A stretch of DNA of 64,000 nt. Source: Paragorgia papillata. Its lineage: Eukaryota; Cnidaria; Anthozoa; Scleralcyonacea; Coralliidae. Below the pieces are notes generated by a model, which saw only the letters and a list, made by a program, of their open reading frames with translations, had not been told where the DNA came from and ran no database searches. This document shows, in pieces, positions 22,915-37,200 of this stretch; the first letter of the stretch is position 1; each line of letters opens with the position of its first letter. A program made the position numbers and the translations under genes. The DNA is taken from the NCBI GenBank assembly GCA_035771165.1, contig JAWNZC010000349.1, forward strand, positions 930,001-994,000, given 5' to 3'.

Positions 22915-22951
22915 TTGTATTGTATTGTATTGTATTGTATTGTATTGTATT
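22915..22951 (+). repeat. (TGTAT)n microsatellite
   Basis: Seven perfect copies of TGTAT, followed by GATTAAAGCTTCTATTATTATG, which resembles the AATAAA/(ATT)n LINE tail at 1158-1186. A degraded LINE 3' end is possible but no coding remnant was seen. Confidence 0.85.
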
Positions 22952-23040
22952 CAGTGAGTTTGATTAAAGCTTCTATTATTATGTCGATATATACCTATAA
23001 TATATCTATCTTTAATTAACGACATTATGTATCCATTCTT

Positions 23041-23393
23041 TTTAAACTTATCATGAAATGAAAATTAAGTTTGTGTATTTGGAAGAACTCTTATAATAGT
23101 AAATTATTAAACGTCTTTTGCAGACTGCAGTTTTTCCATATTACTTTCTTGAGAAAATAAGATTTGTTTGATATGCAAATAACCCATTACAAGATCACAC
23201 TGCGTGGGTTTATTGTAAAATCAGTAGTGTGACGTACTGGGTTATTTGCATATCAAACAAATCTTATTTTCTTAAGATCGAACGAAGTGAGACACGTATG
23301 GAAAACTGTATAAGGTGTTTCTTTATCATTTTAAGAGTTCCTCCAAATAAGACAAACTTAATTTTCAGGCTTTTCATTTCATATACATTTTAA
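23041..23393. mobile_element. TTAA-family foldback element, diverged copy
   Basis: CATGAAATGAAAATTAAGTT and its inverted partner AACTTAATTTTC...CATTTCATATACAT enclose an inner palindrome (ATTTGTTTGATATGCAAATA and its complement). The subterminal ATTAAGTTTGT and CAAATAAGACAAACTTAAT are shared with 19060-19554. Confidence 0.75.
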
Positions 23394-24078
23394 CCCCACT
23401 ATTCTTGATTTGCACTTGACGTCATGGCGGCCATGTTGGACGAAACAAAAGAATCTCATTACAACAGCTATTGTATTTGGAGTATGCATGGGCAGCCGTA
23501 TCTTTGTCTTTTAATCTCAAGGGATTGATTGCAAACTACTATGCAATAGACATATTAACCCCCACAATACCTCTCTACTCTGCGGAGGTTCTTTCGGAGA
23601 TGGGACATATGAGTCACGATTTAGGGGCATTTACTATTTTTAGAGTATATTGTCTTGAATTCTATTGTATTCCGTTTTATATTGTGTTGCCTCGTTCTTT
23701 GAAAACCACTGCATGTATTGTCTACCCCTAAATCATGACCGGTTTAAGATCGGGGATTTCGTGGCCTTCCAAATACCAATGACGAGTAAAATCATTTAAT
23801 CATCTGGCGTTAACCAGACAGTAAAATACTAAAATGGAATTCAAGGTTGAGAGGTTAATGGATTCTCAATATAAACGAGAAAAATCGTTTGGCGTTAGTA
23901 TTAAAATGCTAAAACTAAAAAGTAAAAGGGAATTAATTCAGGATTGAGAAGGTGAAATATTAAATGCGCGTGCATAAACGTATTAAATCGGCGTCAATTT
24001 ATGAATGCATGGTTTATAAAACTGCTGTAGTATACATGTAGGTTAGCGGATGACGGATCTCAAGGATAGGCGTTATTT
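23394..24078. other. Intergenic, fragment of a dispersed repeat
   Basis: GACGTCATGGCGGCCATGTT at about 23418 recurs as GACGCGTCATGGCAGCCATGTT at 42938, in an intron of the dehydrogenase gene. Otherwise no gene or clear element. Confidence 0.45.
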
Positions 24079-24345
24079 AGGGCAGGGTCACTCTCCTCCG
24101 CAGAGGCTTCTTGAGCTTTTCAGAAGAGGATTTAGGGCTTTTCAATGGTCTTTCCAGAAGACTGAGAAGAGGATTTAGTACGTGGGCTCACAGGCCTTGC
24201 GGGAACGGCGCGCGCGGGCTTGGAGGGGGGCGCGCGCGGGCTACTACGTTTACATAGCGCCCTGGTTTACTAGTGTAAACGGGTCTGAAAAGCCCAAGAA
24301 GCCTCTGTGGAGGGGCAGGGTTATATTTTGGGGGCTCTCGCCGCA
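24079..24345. repeat. GC-rich inverted-repeat element
   Basis: GGCAGGGTCACTCTCCTCCG with CAGAGGCTTCTTG near the left is matched by AAGAAGCCTCTGTGGAGG near 24295. The centre has GGCGCGCGCGGGC repeats and TTTAC...GTGTAAACGG. No target duplication found. Confidence 0.6.
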
Positions 24346-24641
24346 GAGACTTCGCGTGAATCCGCCAGATATTTGGCCAAATGAATTTCAGGGTGTCGAA
24401 TTTCTCTTTTAGTCCCTTCCATGTCAAGAAGTCTTCTCTTGGCGATCAATAAAATTAAATCGCCAAATGGTGAAGGAAAGGGTTAAACTTGATTTAGACC
24501 TATTGGAAAATGGAAACAACCTGCAATCACTTCTGTGAGCAACAATCAATAGACTCCAAATTTTCCCGCTCGGCGCCAACCATGCTAGCTTCCTACGCCC
24601 CTGGGCACAAAGCTAATAATAGTTGTACCTGAACAAGAAAA

Positions 24642-25184
24642 ATGGCGTCTTTGAAGTTGGTCAAGGTAGAAGAAGTTAGCATGTTTGCTCAGCGATGTAT
24701 GTGTCGTATAGGTACTAATCCAGAGCACGCTAAGCAACTTGCCGAACTGTTGGTAGCCGCAGATTCCAGAGGTCACTACAGTCATGGGTTGAATCGACTG
24801 GGTACGTTGTCTAAATTTATACTATATAAAATAAGAGGGAACTTTTATACTCATAACCGTTGAAAGTTTGTAAAATGCGCAACAGAGATTCGTATATTTC
24901 TTATATGCGGGCAATTGTCAGCTTGAAACAGCGCAACGGAGATCTCCGTTGCGCGATACAAACTTTCCAGTCTGGCAAGTGAGTGAATCGACCGACAAGC
25001 GAGTCATAAACTATCTGATTTCTGATAGATAGTTTTTTCAAGAGCGCCAATGTAGAGTACTTGAATTTAGGTGAAATTTGTTGGAATACCGCCGATTTAA
25101 ATTCTTGGTTTGTACTTTACTTTTATATATGTGAATTGAGAAAACGTCTTCGTCACCGATATTCACCTTTTAGTGTGTGTGTAT

Positions 25185-25236
<52 letters not shown>

Positions 25237-28200
25237 GGTGCTCCTAGAAAGTCGCGGAGCAATTGCACAGGAATAGCTTGTGATGACATCAAATGAAACA
25301 TCTGAGAGAGATGTCTGCAATTTGTGGAATACATGGAATGATTTCTAGCTCGAAAAGTGGCTGAGAAGCAATCAAGGGGGGGGGGGGGGGGGTATTTCCA
25401 TGGAGTGATTGGACAATGATTGGACAAGTAGAAATCCATAATTTTCTTGCAAATTTCTAGCTCATCCAGAATCAGAAGTGGATGAAGATGCTGATTGGTC
25501 ATAATTTCTGTTTGGGTTCATTTGGGAACTAGCTTATGATTTAGGTTTCAACTTAAATTTTAGGGTTGAGATTGGGTTTACACAATCAGGATATTCAAGT
25601 TTGCTTTTGGAAATAACTTTTGTTTACCTACCATTACTGTGTGAAACTTGTTTCTTACAATATGTAGTTTAAACATTACATACAAACACCTCAAAAAACT
25701 GATTTGCATTTTTTTGCAGTGGAAATAATTCACAAGAATACCTAATACCATGCATACTTTTTCATCCAAAAACCTAAATTTTAAGAGTTTATGTAATATC
25801 TAAATTATCACAAAAAAAACACAAGTAGTCATTTACAAGTAGTCAAGAACAAAGTATTTGAAATTGAACATGCAGGCATAATGGTTTAAAATCCTGATTA
25901 ATAACTCACATAGTGTATGATTCATTACGGTGATACAGTACCAGCTGTTAATTCTAACATGTGAATTGAAATTGTGTGGAAAAAGGTTTAAATGTAGTAT
26001 GATGTCATTATTAATCCAACTTACTATGATTATTTGTATTTAATCACAAGTAACCCTTCTAAACTGGCACGTGCATGCAGCATGCATAACATGCATGCAT
26101 GCATCCATGCACTGGCATTGCATGCATATAAAAATATAGTGCATGCATGCAAATAGTTTTAATGTATGCAAATCCATGCAATAGTACACGCATAAGAAGT
26201 ATTGACTGATGATAATATATAATACTAAAATAATATGACAAAATAGCATAATTGCTAACACAAAAAGAACTGTCCATTTATTTAATAAATATAAATATTT
26301 TGCCTCTGCCCATAGATTAATAGTTAAGCTTCAACTGTTGACTTGCCCGATGTTAAGTCATGTGCAGAACTGACTTTTGGAAGTATTGTTTTGCTCCAGC
26401 ATAGAACCTACATAAAACAATAATGCTCTTTCAGCCAGGTGTATTATCACATCAGTTAAAAACTATTCTTCCCTGACAAGGTGAAAAAATACTAATAGAA
26501 TTTAACAGAACAGTCTTAAAATACATGGTCATCATGGATAGTGAAGCTCAATAGTACATTAGATAGGAATCATGCATCATGTTCTATTTCAGATGATCAA
26601 CTGCATTTATTGTCACCTCACTGAGCAAAACCACAGTCTGACAGTATTTTGATTTATAAACATAATTAGTCAACTGCTCTTTAGACAAAATTACTATTAG
26701 ACTAACTAATATTATATCGAATTTTTTAGTATACATGTATGTAAGTCATGATATGTCAAATACAAATGTTTTCTACTTAAGTATTAGTCCGAGAGTCAAA
26801 TGACTTTTGAAACCTAATAAGAAATATATTTTTCTGATTTTCTCAGATCAACTCAGATTAACTCAGGATTTTCAGCAACAAAGACTTCTTCTTTAGGTAC
26901 TATACCTAACATTACCAGTTTTTACAATTGTTTTTTGAGCATTAAAAAGCACAGAAAAATTAGCAGCAGGTTTAATAGTAAATAAAACTTCAAAAATTCG
27001 CTATTTTTAAGGTTTGACTTACTTCAATTTCATATTTGAAAATCTTCTCAGTTGTCTAACTTTGTTGAATATATCTCCTCCAGACAAAATGTCTTATAAA
27101 ATGATGTTTTTTGTGAGTATTTGCACAGCAATTCCCTTGCAGTCAAACTTTCAAAGATCAAATATTTTGAAAAGACTGAAAAGTGGCGGGAATTCCTTGT
27201 TACCTTACTTGTTACCTTACAATGGTTACAATGTAAATAATGCGCAAGATGAGGCCATCGTATACTTTTGAGAGGAAAAGGAAGCAAATTTGAGATAAAT
27301 ACCTACCTTTTATCTTTGTGTGTTGATTTGATGCTGATGAATTCGTTTCAGAGGGCTCAGATAAGAACACTTGAACAGGTTTGAATATTCTTGTTTTTTG
27401 AATTTGTTGTTTAAAGTCATCATTTATGATTTGTGTTAGGTTTATTGTAAAACGTCTCAAAAAGTGCAACATAACTGCAGCTGCACCTTTTCCATTTCCA
27501 GAGGATATTCCAGACATTATCTGTTCATATTTTAATGATCTGTTACAAGTTGTACTATGACATGATCATGATGAATATAATAATTGCATAAATTTGGCAC
27601 ATTTAATTTGGCCGTTAAATTGCAATCAGTGGTGCATGCATGCAAATTATTTATGCATGCATGCAAGGTATTTGTGCATACATGCAACCATATTTGCCTG
27701 CATGCAAATGAGGGTGCATGCATGCAATTTTAAATGCATGCATGCAAATGAGGTGCATGCATGCAACTTTAATGCATGCATGCAACTTTAGTGCATGCAT
27801 GCAAATGCATGCATGCAAATATGGTTGCATGCAACTTTAGTACATGCATGCAAATGAATGGTGCAATTGAATGGTGCATTCAACAAATTTGTTTCAAAGT
27901 GTGCAAAATGTGCTTAGTTGTAGTTTGGGGAAACAAAAATACATAATTTAGACCATTTTTTTCATTTTGTCTGTACCATTCATAAAATGGAACAACTGTT
28001 ACATTGTGAACACCAGCTCTTTGATGTGTGTCTTAATTACCAGCAATAAATATTCTTAAATAAATGATCTTGTTCAATACAAAATATAAAATGAGGCCTG
28101 TCCAGTACGAATTACTCCTAATGTTTATGTGCAGTGGCATTTCAATTAGGAAAATAACATGGTGTTCCATTTTGACCTAATTTGGTATTAAGAAACTGTT

Positions 28201-31200
28201 AGTATGGGCAAAATGTCACTTTTATAATGATGTTTAAAATGTGAAATTTAGTCAAATGACCTTGCCTTATAGAAACATTCTTTGAGTAAAGTTTGATTTT
28301 TGGACCAGGAAATTTAGTTACTCAGTTTGTATCAGCTCGGGTTAGGTGATTCACCATCTGTATGGTTATGTTCAGGTCATCAGATTTTCTTTCATTGCTT
28401 GGGTATTGGGTCATGTTTGGCTTTGAAGGATTTTTTGTTGGGTCAAGACGAGTTGTATTGACTGCTTATACATGTATTTGATCCAATGTACACTTTATGT
28501 TGGACCACCAAAAGTTGCATGAGTAAAGGGCAACTATTGGATTTCCCTGCACCAGACTAATTCCTGCTTCAGCTTGATGCAATTATCAGATTGAATTTAA
28601 CAGAAAAAGTGCTTCCAGTCTGATTCTACCAGAAGTTTACAACCACAGGCAGCCCAGTCCCATCGTTCTGAAGCACGCACGTATACGATGAGACTGGTAC
28701 ATAGTAAATATTAAAACAGTGAAGAGAGAGAGCTTGGGACTAAGCTGAACCATTTTTCCTGGAACAATGAGATACATGTATCTGCAGGCTCTTTTAATAG
28801 TAGACCTCTACTCAGTTTAGATATGACTGATAGCCTAGGTTATCCAGTAATACGGTAGTACCAGTATACATAAAATATCAAAATTACATGAAGTTTAGTT
28901 TTTATTAAAGTGCACATGACATGAAAATTCACCCCCATTTTTATTATTGTTTTTGAAAGAACATTTGAAATAATGGAAAATGGCTTTTACAGTAAACCAA
29001 TCCAGAATTCGTCCAGTCACGCCATAACATTTTAGTTTTTGTGTCAAGATACAGTACAAAACATCCGACTGTGTGTTACTATCAAGATTTTGTCCAAAAA
29101 TGTGCATAAAACACTGCTGTTCATGTTTTAAATATTATATAACATATTAGGAAGTTTGTTAAAATTTCGATGCCAGATTTACATTGCAGTAGCTTTCAAA
29201 TGTTAAACTCCAATAAAATAAGGAAAGGATGAGTGATCCTGATCTGGACCAAGTTATCTTCCCAATTATATTGAACCCCAGTTATACCATAATTTGGGTC
29301 AGTGGCGTAACTCCTAGCGCTGCCCGGCAAGAGCCGGGGGCCCCCTGTCACAGGGGCCCCCTGAGCCAGGATGTCGGATGTCCTTTATGGGGATTCCGAC
29401 ATTCTAGACGGCCGGCCAACCTCGATAAAAGTGTCTCAAAAACACCGTTGGTGGCATTTTTTGTTACAAGCAGGCTACCATGCTAAATCGTAACGGATAG
29501 TGTATACTTTGAAGGTGAGGGGTGTTGGCAGCCGTAATTATTGATTTATATACTAAAATTTAGAGCTTTTTGAAAGCACAATGTGATGGATGGGATATCT
29601 GTAAAGTGCTTCCTATTTATGTTTGTGTTTTATTTGAATTGGCTAATTCAGAATGCTATCCAATCAGCGTGCCTCTAGTTTTGCTTAACCTAATTCGCAT
29701 AACTCACAATCATAAACAAACCAGAAGTATGGCGTGAATACACCTAAATATAATACTTCGAAGAAAGGCCACAAAAAGGTAAGCTTGCCAAGAATCCGAA
29801 ATTTATTAGATCTGGTAGCTACAGGAAAGTCTCATATTCGTAAATTACTTCGTTTTATTTTGGTAATTTGCCGATACCGCCATCTATCTACTGTTATAAA
29901 GCTGAGCTTTTGTACTATAGTATAGTATTGCTCATAATATCCTTAACATTTAACTCACCGGTTCAACAGTACTATCTTGTGATACACGGAAGGCAACCGG
30001 CCTAGTCATCTTGATCAATGTCTAAGCTACATTTCTATATTCTGGTTGCCTGCTTGTAACAAAAAGTTTTCAGATTGTTGTGGCTGTTCTTCTAAGTGTT
30101 ATATTTAGGCGAATTTGCGCCATGTTTCTTGTTTGTTTATAATTGTGAGCTATGCGAATTAGAATAATCAGAACTTCAGGCACGCTGATTGGATAGCATT
30201 CTGAATTTGTAATTCAAATTATACACAAACGTAAATAGGCATCGCTTTACAGATATCCCATCCGTCACATTGTGCTTTCAAAAAGCTCGAAATTTTAGTA
30301 TATAAATCAATAATCACGACTGCCAACACCCCTCACCTTCAAAGTATACACTATCCGATATGATTTAGCACGGTTGCCTGCTTGTAACAAAAAATGCCAT
30401 CAAAAGTAATATTTTGAAGCCTTAATTGGCCGGCCTTCTATTCCGTCATTTTCACGTATTTATTGGGAAATCCCAGGCCTTTTGCTCACGGTCAAATTAC
30501 CGTTTTTGCGCATGCAGTTAGAAGTTAGACTAATCATTTTTGTGTTCACCCAAATCATAAAACAAATTGTTTTATTTTTGCTGTTAATGCAGCAGTGTAA
30601 GAGTCAGGTTAGTTTGTTTTGTTTTGTATGTCCCCTTTTCGTCAGTGACTATATTCTTGATATAAGACGGCTTTACCTGCCGGTATTAACGGGTTGATAA
30701 AATAATATTCTTATAATCCAACAACCGTTTGATATATATAATTATGAATTTCCCCTTGTTATACGTATAACAAGGAGAAATTCATAATTATATATATCAA
30801 ACGTTTGTTGTACCGATTAATGTTTTGGAAAATTCCTCACAGAAATCGCCGAAAATGCACTTCTGGGGCATGTGAAATTCAATTCGGGGACCCTTTTCCG
30901 TTTGAGCCAGGGGCACCCTAGCCCAAAGTTACGCCACTGATTTGGGTCAGAAATGGAGTAACTCAATGGTCATATAGAGCGTCTAACCGGTCATTAGAAG
31001 GTTACAGGTTCTATCCTTATCTGGGGCTCAGAAACATTTTCTAAGTGTTTGAGCTTGACAAACGTCTACCAATATCTGTTATATGTACAGCATAATCAGT
31101 ATCAGTGGCGTAGCCAAGGGCGGGTCAGGCCTAGCCTGGTACCCAGGCCCAGTCAAAGAATATGGGCCAGGTAACCACTAAAGACTTCTGCTTTCCTATT

Positions 31201-34200
31201 GGTTGAATTTTCGCGCGTTTTTATTGGCTATGAGTGAAATTGCAATCGTCATAAGTGGATTTAGCCCTGATGACGCGAGAATGAGATTAGTGGTTACCTG
31301 GCCCATATTTCGTTTGAAATTTGGCCAGGGTACCAGGCTAGGTCAGGCCGGGCTCAAGCCCGGCCAATCCGCGTCAATGACGTCATTCATTATTCTACTA
31401 ATCTCCAACGCTAGTCCGTGGCCTGGCCACGCGTTTTCCATGCGTGATTTGTGTACTCGTGACTAAAGAATCTATATACTGCACGCTATTTTCACTAAAA
31501 TACTTGTATGCACAATAAATACGTAATCAAACTGACTAAAATGTTTGCTGCAATTCTCCAAAAAAATAATGTAAATATTTAATTTTTCGTAGAATTCTCG
31601 TAGAATTCTACAAATTCTTCCCTAAAATGCAGGAAATGGCATTTCAAACCCCCTAAATTTCAAAAAATTTTCCGGGGCGTGCTACCCCCTTCTTTAGAAA
31701 TGTCACTTCGTGTCCGCCCATTTGGTCAACCCTGGCTACGCCACTGATCAGTATTATTTTAAGCTACAGCAACTTGAATTATTAAATATTTCTGATTGAG
31801 AGCACATTACTTGCTTTGATAAAATCTATTTTTCTTGAGCTTCACCAAATTTTTGTCTTGCACATGCTGACATGCAATCTCTGGTAACTACAGGACGAGA
31901 AAATTAGACTACGTGTTGATGTAGTAGAGAAAAAGAGTTGATATTTTTTATATTGTTTAAGAAAATTTAAATGTCAATAGGAATGTATGTTCGAGATGTC
32001 AAGGCTGGAACAACACTACCTGACGGCCAAGCTACTGTTGAGAAAGAAACGGTTTCCACAGCTTTAGTCAATGGAAACAACATTTTGGGACCAGTAAGTT
32101 ATTCTATATGTAAAGTGTATACTATGAAATAAAAACTATGTTTCAAAGTAACTGTCTTGTTTGAAAGAATTGCTAAAATTTCAAATACTAACTTTTTTAC
32201 CATTTTTACATATCTCACTTTGTTCTTGAGATATTAATCTCAAGCTATACAATGTACTGCTGCTGCATCTTGACTATAATTTGCAGTTTATATAACATTC
32301 TACGTTCCTTAGTATTCTTTCTGACGTCAATACGTTCTATCACGTATAAAAAAAGTCTTGCACGTGGTGATAACACAAACGAAAAAATGTAATCTATTTG
32401 TTTTATACAATAAAAATTTAAGTGGTTTATTGAAGGAATTTTGGAGCATGAAAAAAGAAAAGCGCTTGCTGACGTGGATTTGACGTCATCTGTATGTGTC
32501 TTTTAATAGATCACGGTCAACAACCAATGAAATTGCAGTCACGTTGTTGTTCATATTAAATATGAATGCGTTTTTGAATGAGACTTAATTAAAACACGTA
32601 CAACATGAATTATTTAAATTATATACCTGTCAGTATAATCTATATATTCTAAATTATACATGTGTATTCTTGTAATACATATATTATATGTACTGTATTA
32701 TTTAATTATAATTTATAATATTGTACGTTGTACTATATATTGTATACAGTTATGTACATGTATATAGTTTTTCTAATTGTCTCAAATGGGATGAACACTG
32801 TAGCCTTTCATGTGCTTTGATTCGTACACTGTACAAATACGATATCTGTTTTGTTTTTGCTATCACATCACCCAAAGATTAATAATTAACTTATTATTAC
32901 TTACATCATTGTTTAATTGAAGGTTGCTAGTAACTTCTGTATGGATCTTGCTATGAAGAAGGCTAAGGATACTGGTGTTGGATGGGTTACTTGTCATGGT
33001 AAGTTGGTGTTAATGTATATACTGTGTATCTACAGGTATAGTTATTACAAATTGACAGTGTTTTTAACCACAGTTTAGAACAAAGTAAAAACCGGGGTGT
33101 ACAGGCAACGGGAATTATAGTATTAGTAATTTTAGGAGTTTACAAAATATCCTAAATTTGGACCCAAAGGTCATGCACGCATGCACGGAATTCGTTCTGG
33201 AGAACGTTTTGTCTTGTCTCTTGCGAAGTTCGAAAAGTGTGTGTGTATGTTTTGATATTTAAAATTAAGCGCAAATATATACTCAAGGTTTTGTTTGAGT
33301 TTGTTTTAGAAACATCTACATATCGTTAAAGTGCCTATCTCATGGTTGAGGATTTTACATATTTAGGATATTTGGAACATTTTAAGAAGATTTGTAATAT
33401 ATCTTCTTTTCCTAAAATTTCATCTTCATGGACTTTTTTGCTGTTAAAGTTGGCGATTTTGACGATGGCCGTGAAAATTTTTTACTGGGTTCTAGTCGCC
33501 GGAAGTGACGTAGAAGCAGGGAGACCTTCTCAGACAGTAACAGTGTTTACATCGGGAGTTTACGGTTCACCTTGGATTTTCTTGGCTTTATTCAGGTTAT
33601 TTTGTCGGAAATTCTTTTAAAAATTATGCCAAACAGGTGCGTAATGTTTTTACTCTCGAATGAACCCAATTGATATGCTAGAATAGCGCTGTATGCCATT
33701 TCTTTTTTTGCGACAATAACGATGTACAATCCCGATTCCCGACTCACTGGAGGCGAATAAAAGGATAGCTTCGGGAAACGCCGATTTGTCAAGGATAAAG
33801 ATGCGAAATGAACGCCGACATCTACTTCCATGACCTGTTCGTTGTTCGAAGTAGTTTGGTACTAAGACGATTCACAGCAGTTTATCACGAGGAAAACCCG
33901 TCGGTGTGGCGATTACAAAACGACAACAATAGAGCGTGTTTTTCCGGAAAGTGACAAGAACTTGTGCATGTCATCAGTCTCATATTTCTTTTTATCGAAT
34001 TCGATCTTCGATCAAGAATATATCGAAATATACTTGACTTGGTAATGTCGTCTACCTCTGGTTCTAATGCTGATAGCCAAAATGACTAGACTAGGAGGTA
34101 AACATTCCGGGATACGTAATCGAGATCGAAGACGAAGTAAAAACTGTCTAGGCCATTTATACCTGAAGACGAATCATCAGAATGCATTGTTAAGCCGTAT

Positions 34201-37200
34201 GAAGACGAGCTTAGGATGAAATGCGACTTGAAAAATATATTCTACGATGGCTATAAATTCGCTTTGCGGGGCACAATAAGGTGAACGATTTGTAAGTTAT
34301 GAAAGTTTGCTTTATCAGTGAATTTATGTTTACGTTTTGTCGAATGTTGTATATACTGGCATGCCATATTTGCAATTGGCCATATTTGCTAAAACAAAAT
34401 TGTATGTCAAAGCCAAATGATTCGCATGTTTATATTTGTTATATATCTGGTCACTGCATCTAGCGGGCTGCAAATATCGAAGAATTGACGAGGCAAAGTA
34501 TAAAATAGAAGATGTAGAAAGCAGGTAGATACTGTCAGTATTGATTAATAGAATACCCGTTCGCTTTCCGATTTCCACTTGCGAATAAGCCAGCTGCGCA
34601 CAATTCACCTAGGCTAATAGAATTGCTTCGTTCTTCAAAATTGCCACAATTCAGTGCTCGTCCAATTCGATAAACAACAACAATTGTGCGATTTCATCTT
34701 CAAACTTGAAGAAATTGACTCTGTATGTTACTGTCGCCTGCAAGTTCAAATTTCAAAAGTGGATGCAAGTATTCCATTATTCTATAATCAACAGACAGTT
34801 CCTTAGTTCCTACCTGTTTTCTGTACTGATCTTTTATTTGATACTTTATCTTGTCAATTTTTCGATGTAAGTGTCCCGCTAGACGCAGTGACCACATTTC
34901 CAGGCAAACAAGTGTAAAGAACTTGATCACTGTTATTATAAACCATTTCAATGCAAGCTTTGATTTACTGACATTCCTTCGCATTCCCATTAAGCAGTTC
35001 AGTGTCAGAGTAATATCAATAGAATTAAACATGCGAATCATGCATATGGCTTTGACAGCATACAATTTTGTTTTAGCAAATGCGTGAAAACAACATTGCA
35101 GATAAAACGTAAACATAAATTCACTGATCACTTACCAATCATTTATCTTATCGTGCCCCTCAAAAGCGAATTTGTAGCCGTCGTACTAAAGACCTTTTTC
35201 AGGTCGCATTTGCTCATTATGATTTACGATCCAAATTTCATCGACAACCGACTCGTCTTCATACGGCTTGACAATGCATTCAGATGATTCGTCTTCAGGT
35301 ATGGCCGCACTGCACTGGAAGACAGTTTTACTTCGTCTTCGATCTCGATTACGTATCCCGGAATGTTTACATCCTAGTCTAGTCATTTTAGCTATCAGTG
35401 TTAGAACCTGAGGTAGACGACATTACCAAGTCAAGTATATTTCGATATATTCTTGATCAAAGATCGAACGCAAACAATACTTCGATAAAAAGAAATATGA
35501 GACTGATGATATGCACAAGTTCTTGTCACTTCCCCACGCTCTATTGTTGTCGTTTTGTAATCGCCACACCGACGGGTTTTCCTCGTGATAAACTGCTGTG
35601 AATCGTCTTAGTACTAAAAATTCCCGTTGAAACTACTTCGAACGACGAACAGATCACAGAAGTAGATGTCGGCGTTCATTTCACACCTTTATCCTTGACA
35701 ATTCGGCGTTCCTTTCACCCGAAGCTATCCTTCTTTTATTCGCCTTCCGTGAGTCGGGATTGTACATCCTTATTGTCCAAAAAAAATGAATGGCATACAG
35801 CGCTATTCTAGCATATCAATTGGGTTCCTTCGAGAGTAAAAACACTACGCACCTGTTTGCCATAGTTTTTAAAAGAATTTCCGACAAAATAACCTGAATA
35901 AAGCCAAGAAAATCCAAGATGAACCGTAAACTCCCGATGTAAACACTGTTGCTGTCTGAGAAGGTCTCCCTGCTTCTACGTCACTTCCGGCGACTAGAAC
36001 CCAGTAAAAATTTTTCACGGCCATCGTCAAAATCGCCAACTTTAACAGCAAAAAAGTCCATGAAGATGAAATTTTAGGAAAAGAAGATATATTACAAATC
36101 GTCTTAAAATGTTCCAAATATCCTAAATATGTAAAATCCCCAACCATGAGATAGGCACTTTAAATTTGTGCAATTTAAGTGCAAATAAATAGCTTTGCAA
36201 AATGTAGTAAACACTTGCTATTAATCTCAATTATTCTATTCTTAGTTGCAAGGTTGAACATTGCAACAAAAGCACTTGTTTAACAATATAAAAATATTTT
36301 TATCTATAGGCTCCAACCATTTTGGTATTGCTGGTTATTACAGCATCAAGGCTGCAAAACATGGTTTAATTGTAAGTAATCTAAGCTACATGTATATATA
36401 CACACAGTACATGAGAACAATAAGTGTCAGTCAGGGTCATGTACCGATAATGAGGCCATGACTGGCTTACTGCAGCTCATCTGTGGCATGGATGGTATCT
36501 TCAATTTCATATCAGTCGATTTTTCTATACTGTTTATTAATTCAAAATTATTGTTACGTTTTGTTAATATGTTTTGTAGGGAATGGCTATGACCAACACA
36601 TCGCCACTCATGGTTCCAACCCGGGCAAAAACGGTATGAATAACAGCATTTTGAGAGGAGAAGAAGAGAGTTTGCATACACATGCAGATGTAAAATTACA
36701 ATACAATTTTGAATATGAACGTTTTAGTGTAGTCCGTTGCCAGTGTTATACAGTCGAACCTGTATTAAGCGGTCCCTAGCTATATTAAGTGGTCACTTGG
36801 CAAAGTCCCGAAAATTTCATAACTTAAATACTATTAAAGTTACCTTTATTAACCCTTTCATGCCCGACTTAATTGACCCTGTAATGCGACTCCTGCCCAA
36901 GTTAATTTGGCTACCATAACAACAAATATTATACAAGGCTAAAGTTTTTATTCAATACTAGGAAAACTACAGCATTTCACCCCCTAGTTTACAAGTAAAA
37001 GTTGAAGATCATAAAATTTTGAATCATTTACATACTATAACATGGTTGTCAGTGTACTACAGACATGATTACGAGAATCTGTGCATTGAAGTTCAAATTT
37101 TAAATTTGGCGCCATTGAAGGTTAGCCAATTATCATTTAAAGTTTAAATTCGCATTCGCATTAAAACTACACAGACACATAAGAATACATACATTTGATA

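Larger units (their letters stand above)
29300..30939. mobile_element. hAT-type element, CAGTGGCGTAACTC ends, with nested inserts
   Basis: CAGTGGCGTAACTCC and its partner AGTTACGCCACTG are flanked by a perfect 8-bp duplication ATTTGGGT (29292-29299, 30940-30947). Inside lie a large foldback (29447-30402) and a near-perfect 93-bp palindrome (30719-30811). No transposase is readable. Located in intron 1 of the dehydrogenase gene. Confidence 0.9.

Noticed and set aside
27628..27855. CRISPR-like array
   Set aside because: Eukaryotic intron; the repeated motif is a short palindrome with AT spacers of very uneven length.
34700..35131. 143-codon minus-strand ORF as a host gene
   Set aside because: It lies in the loop of the TTAA-flanked element and shows no known domain; kept only as part of that element.
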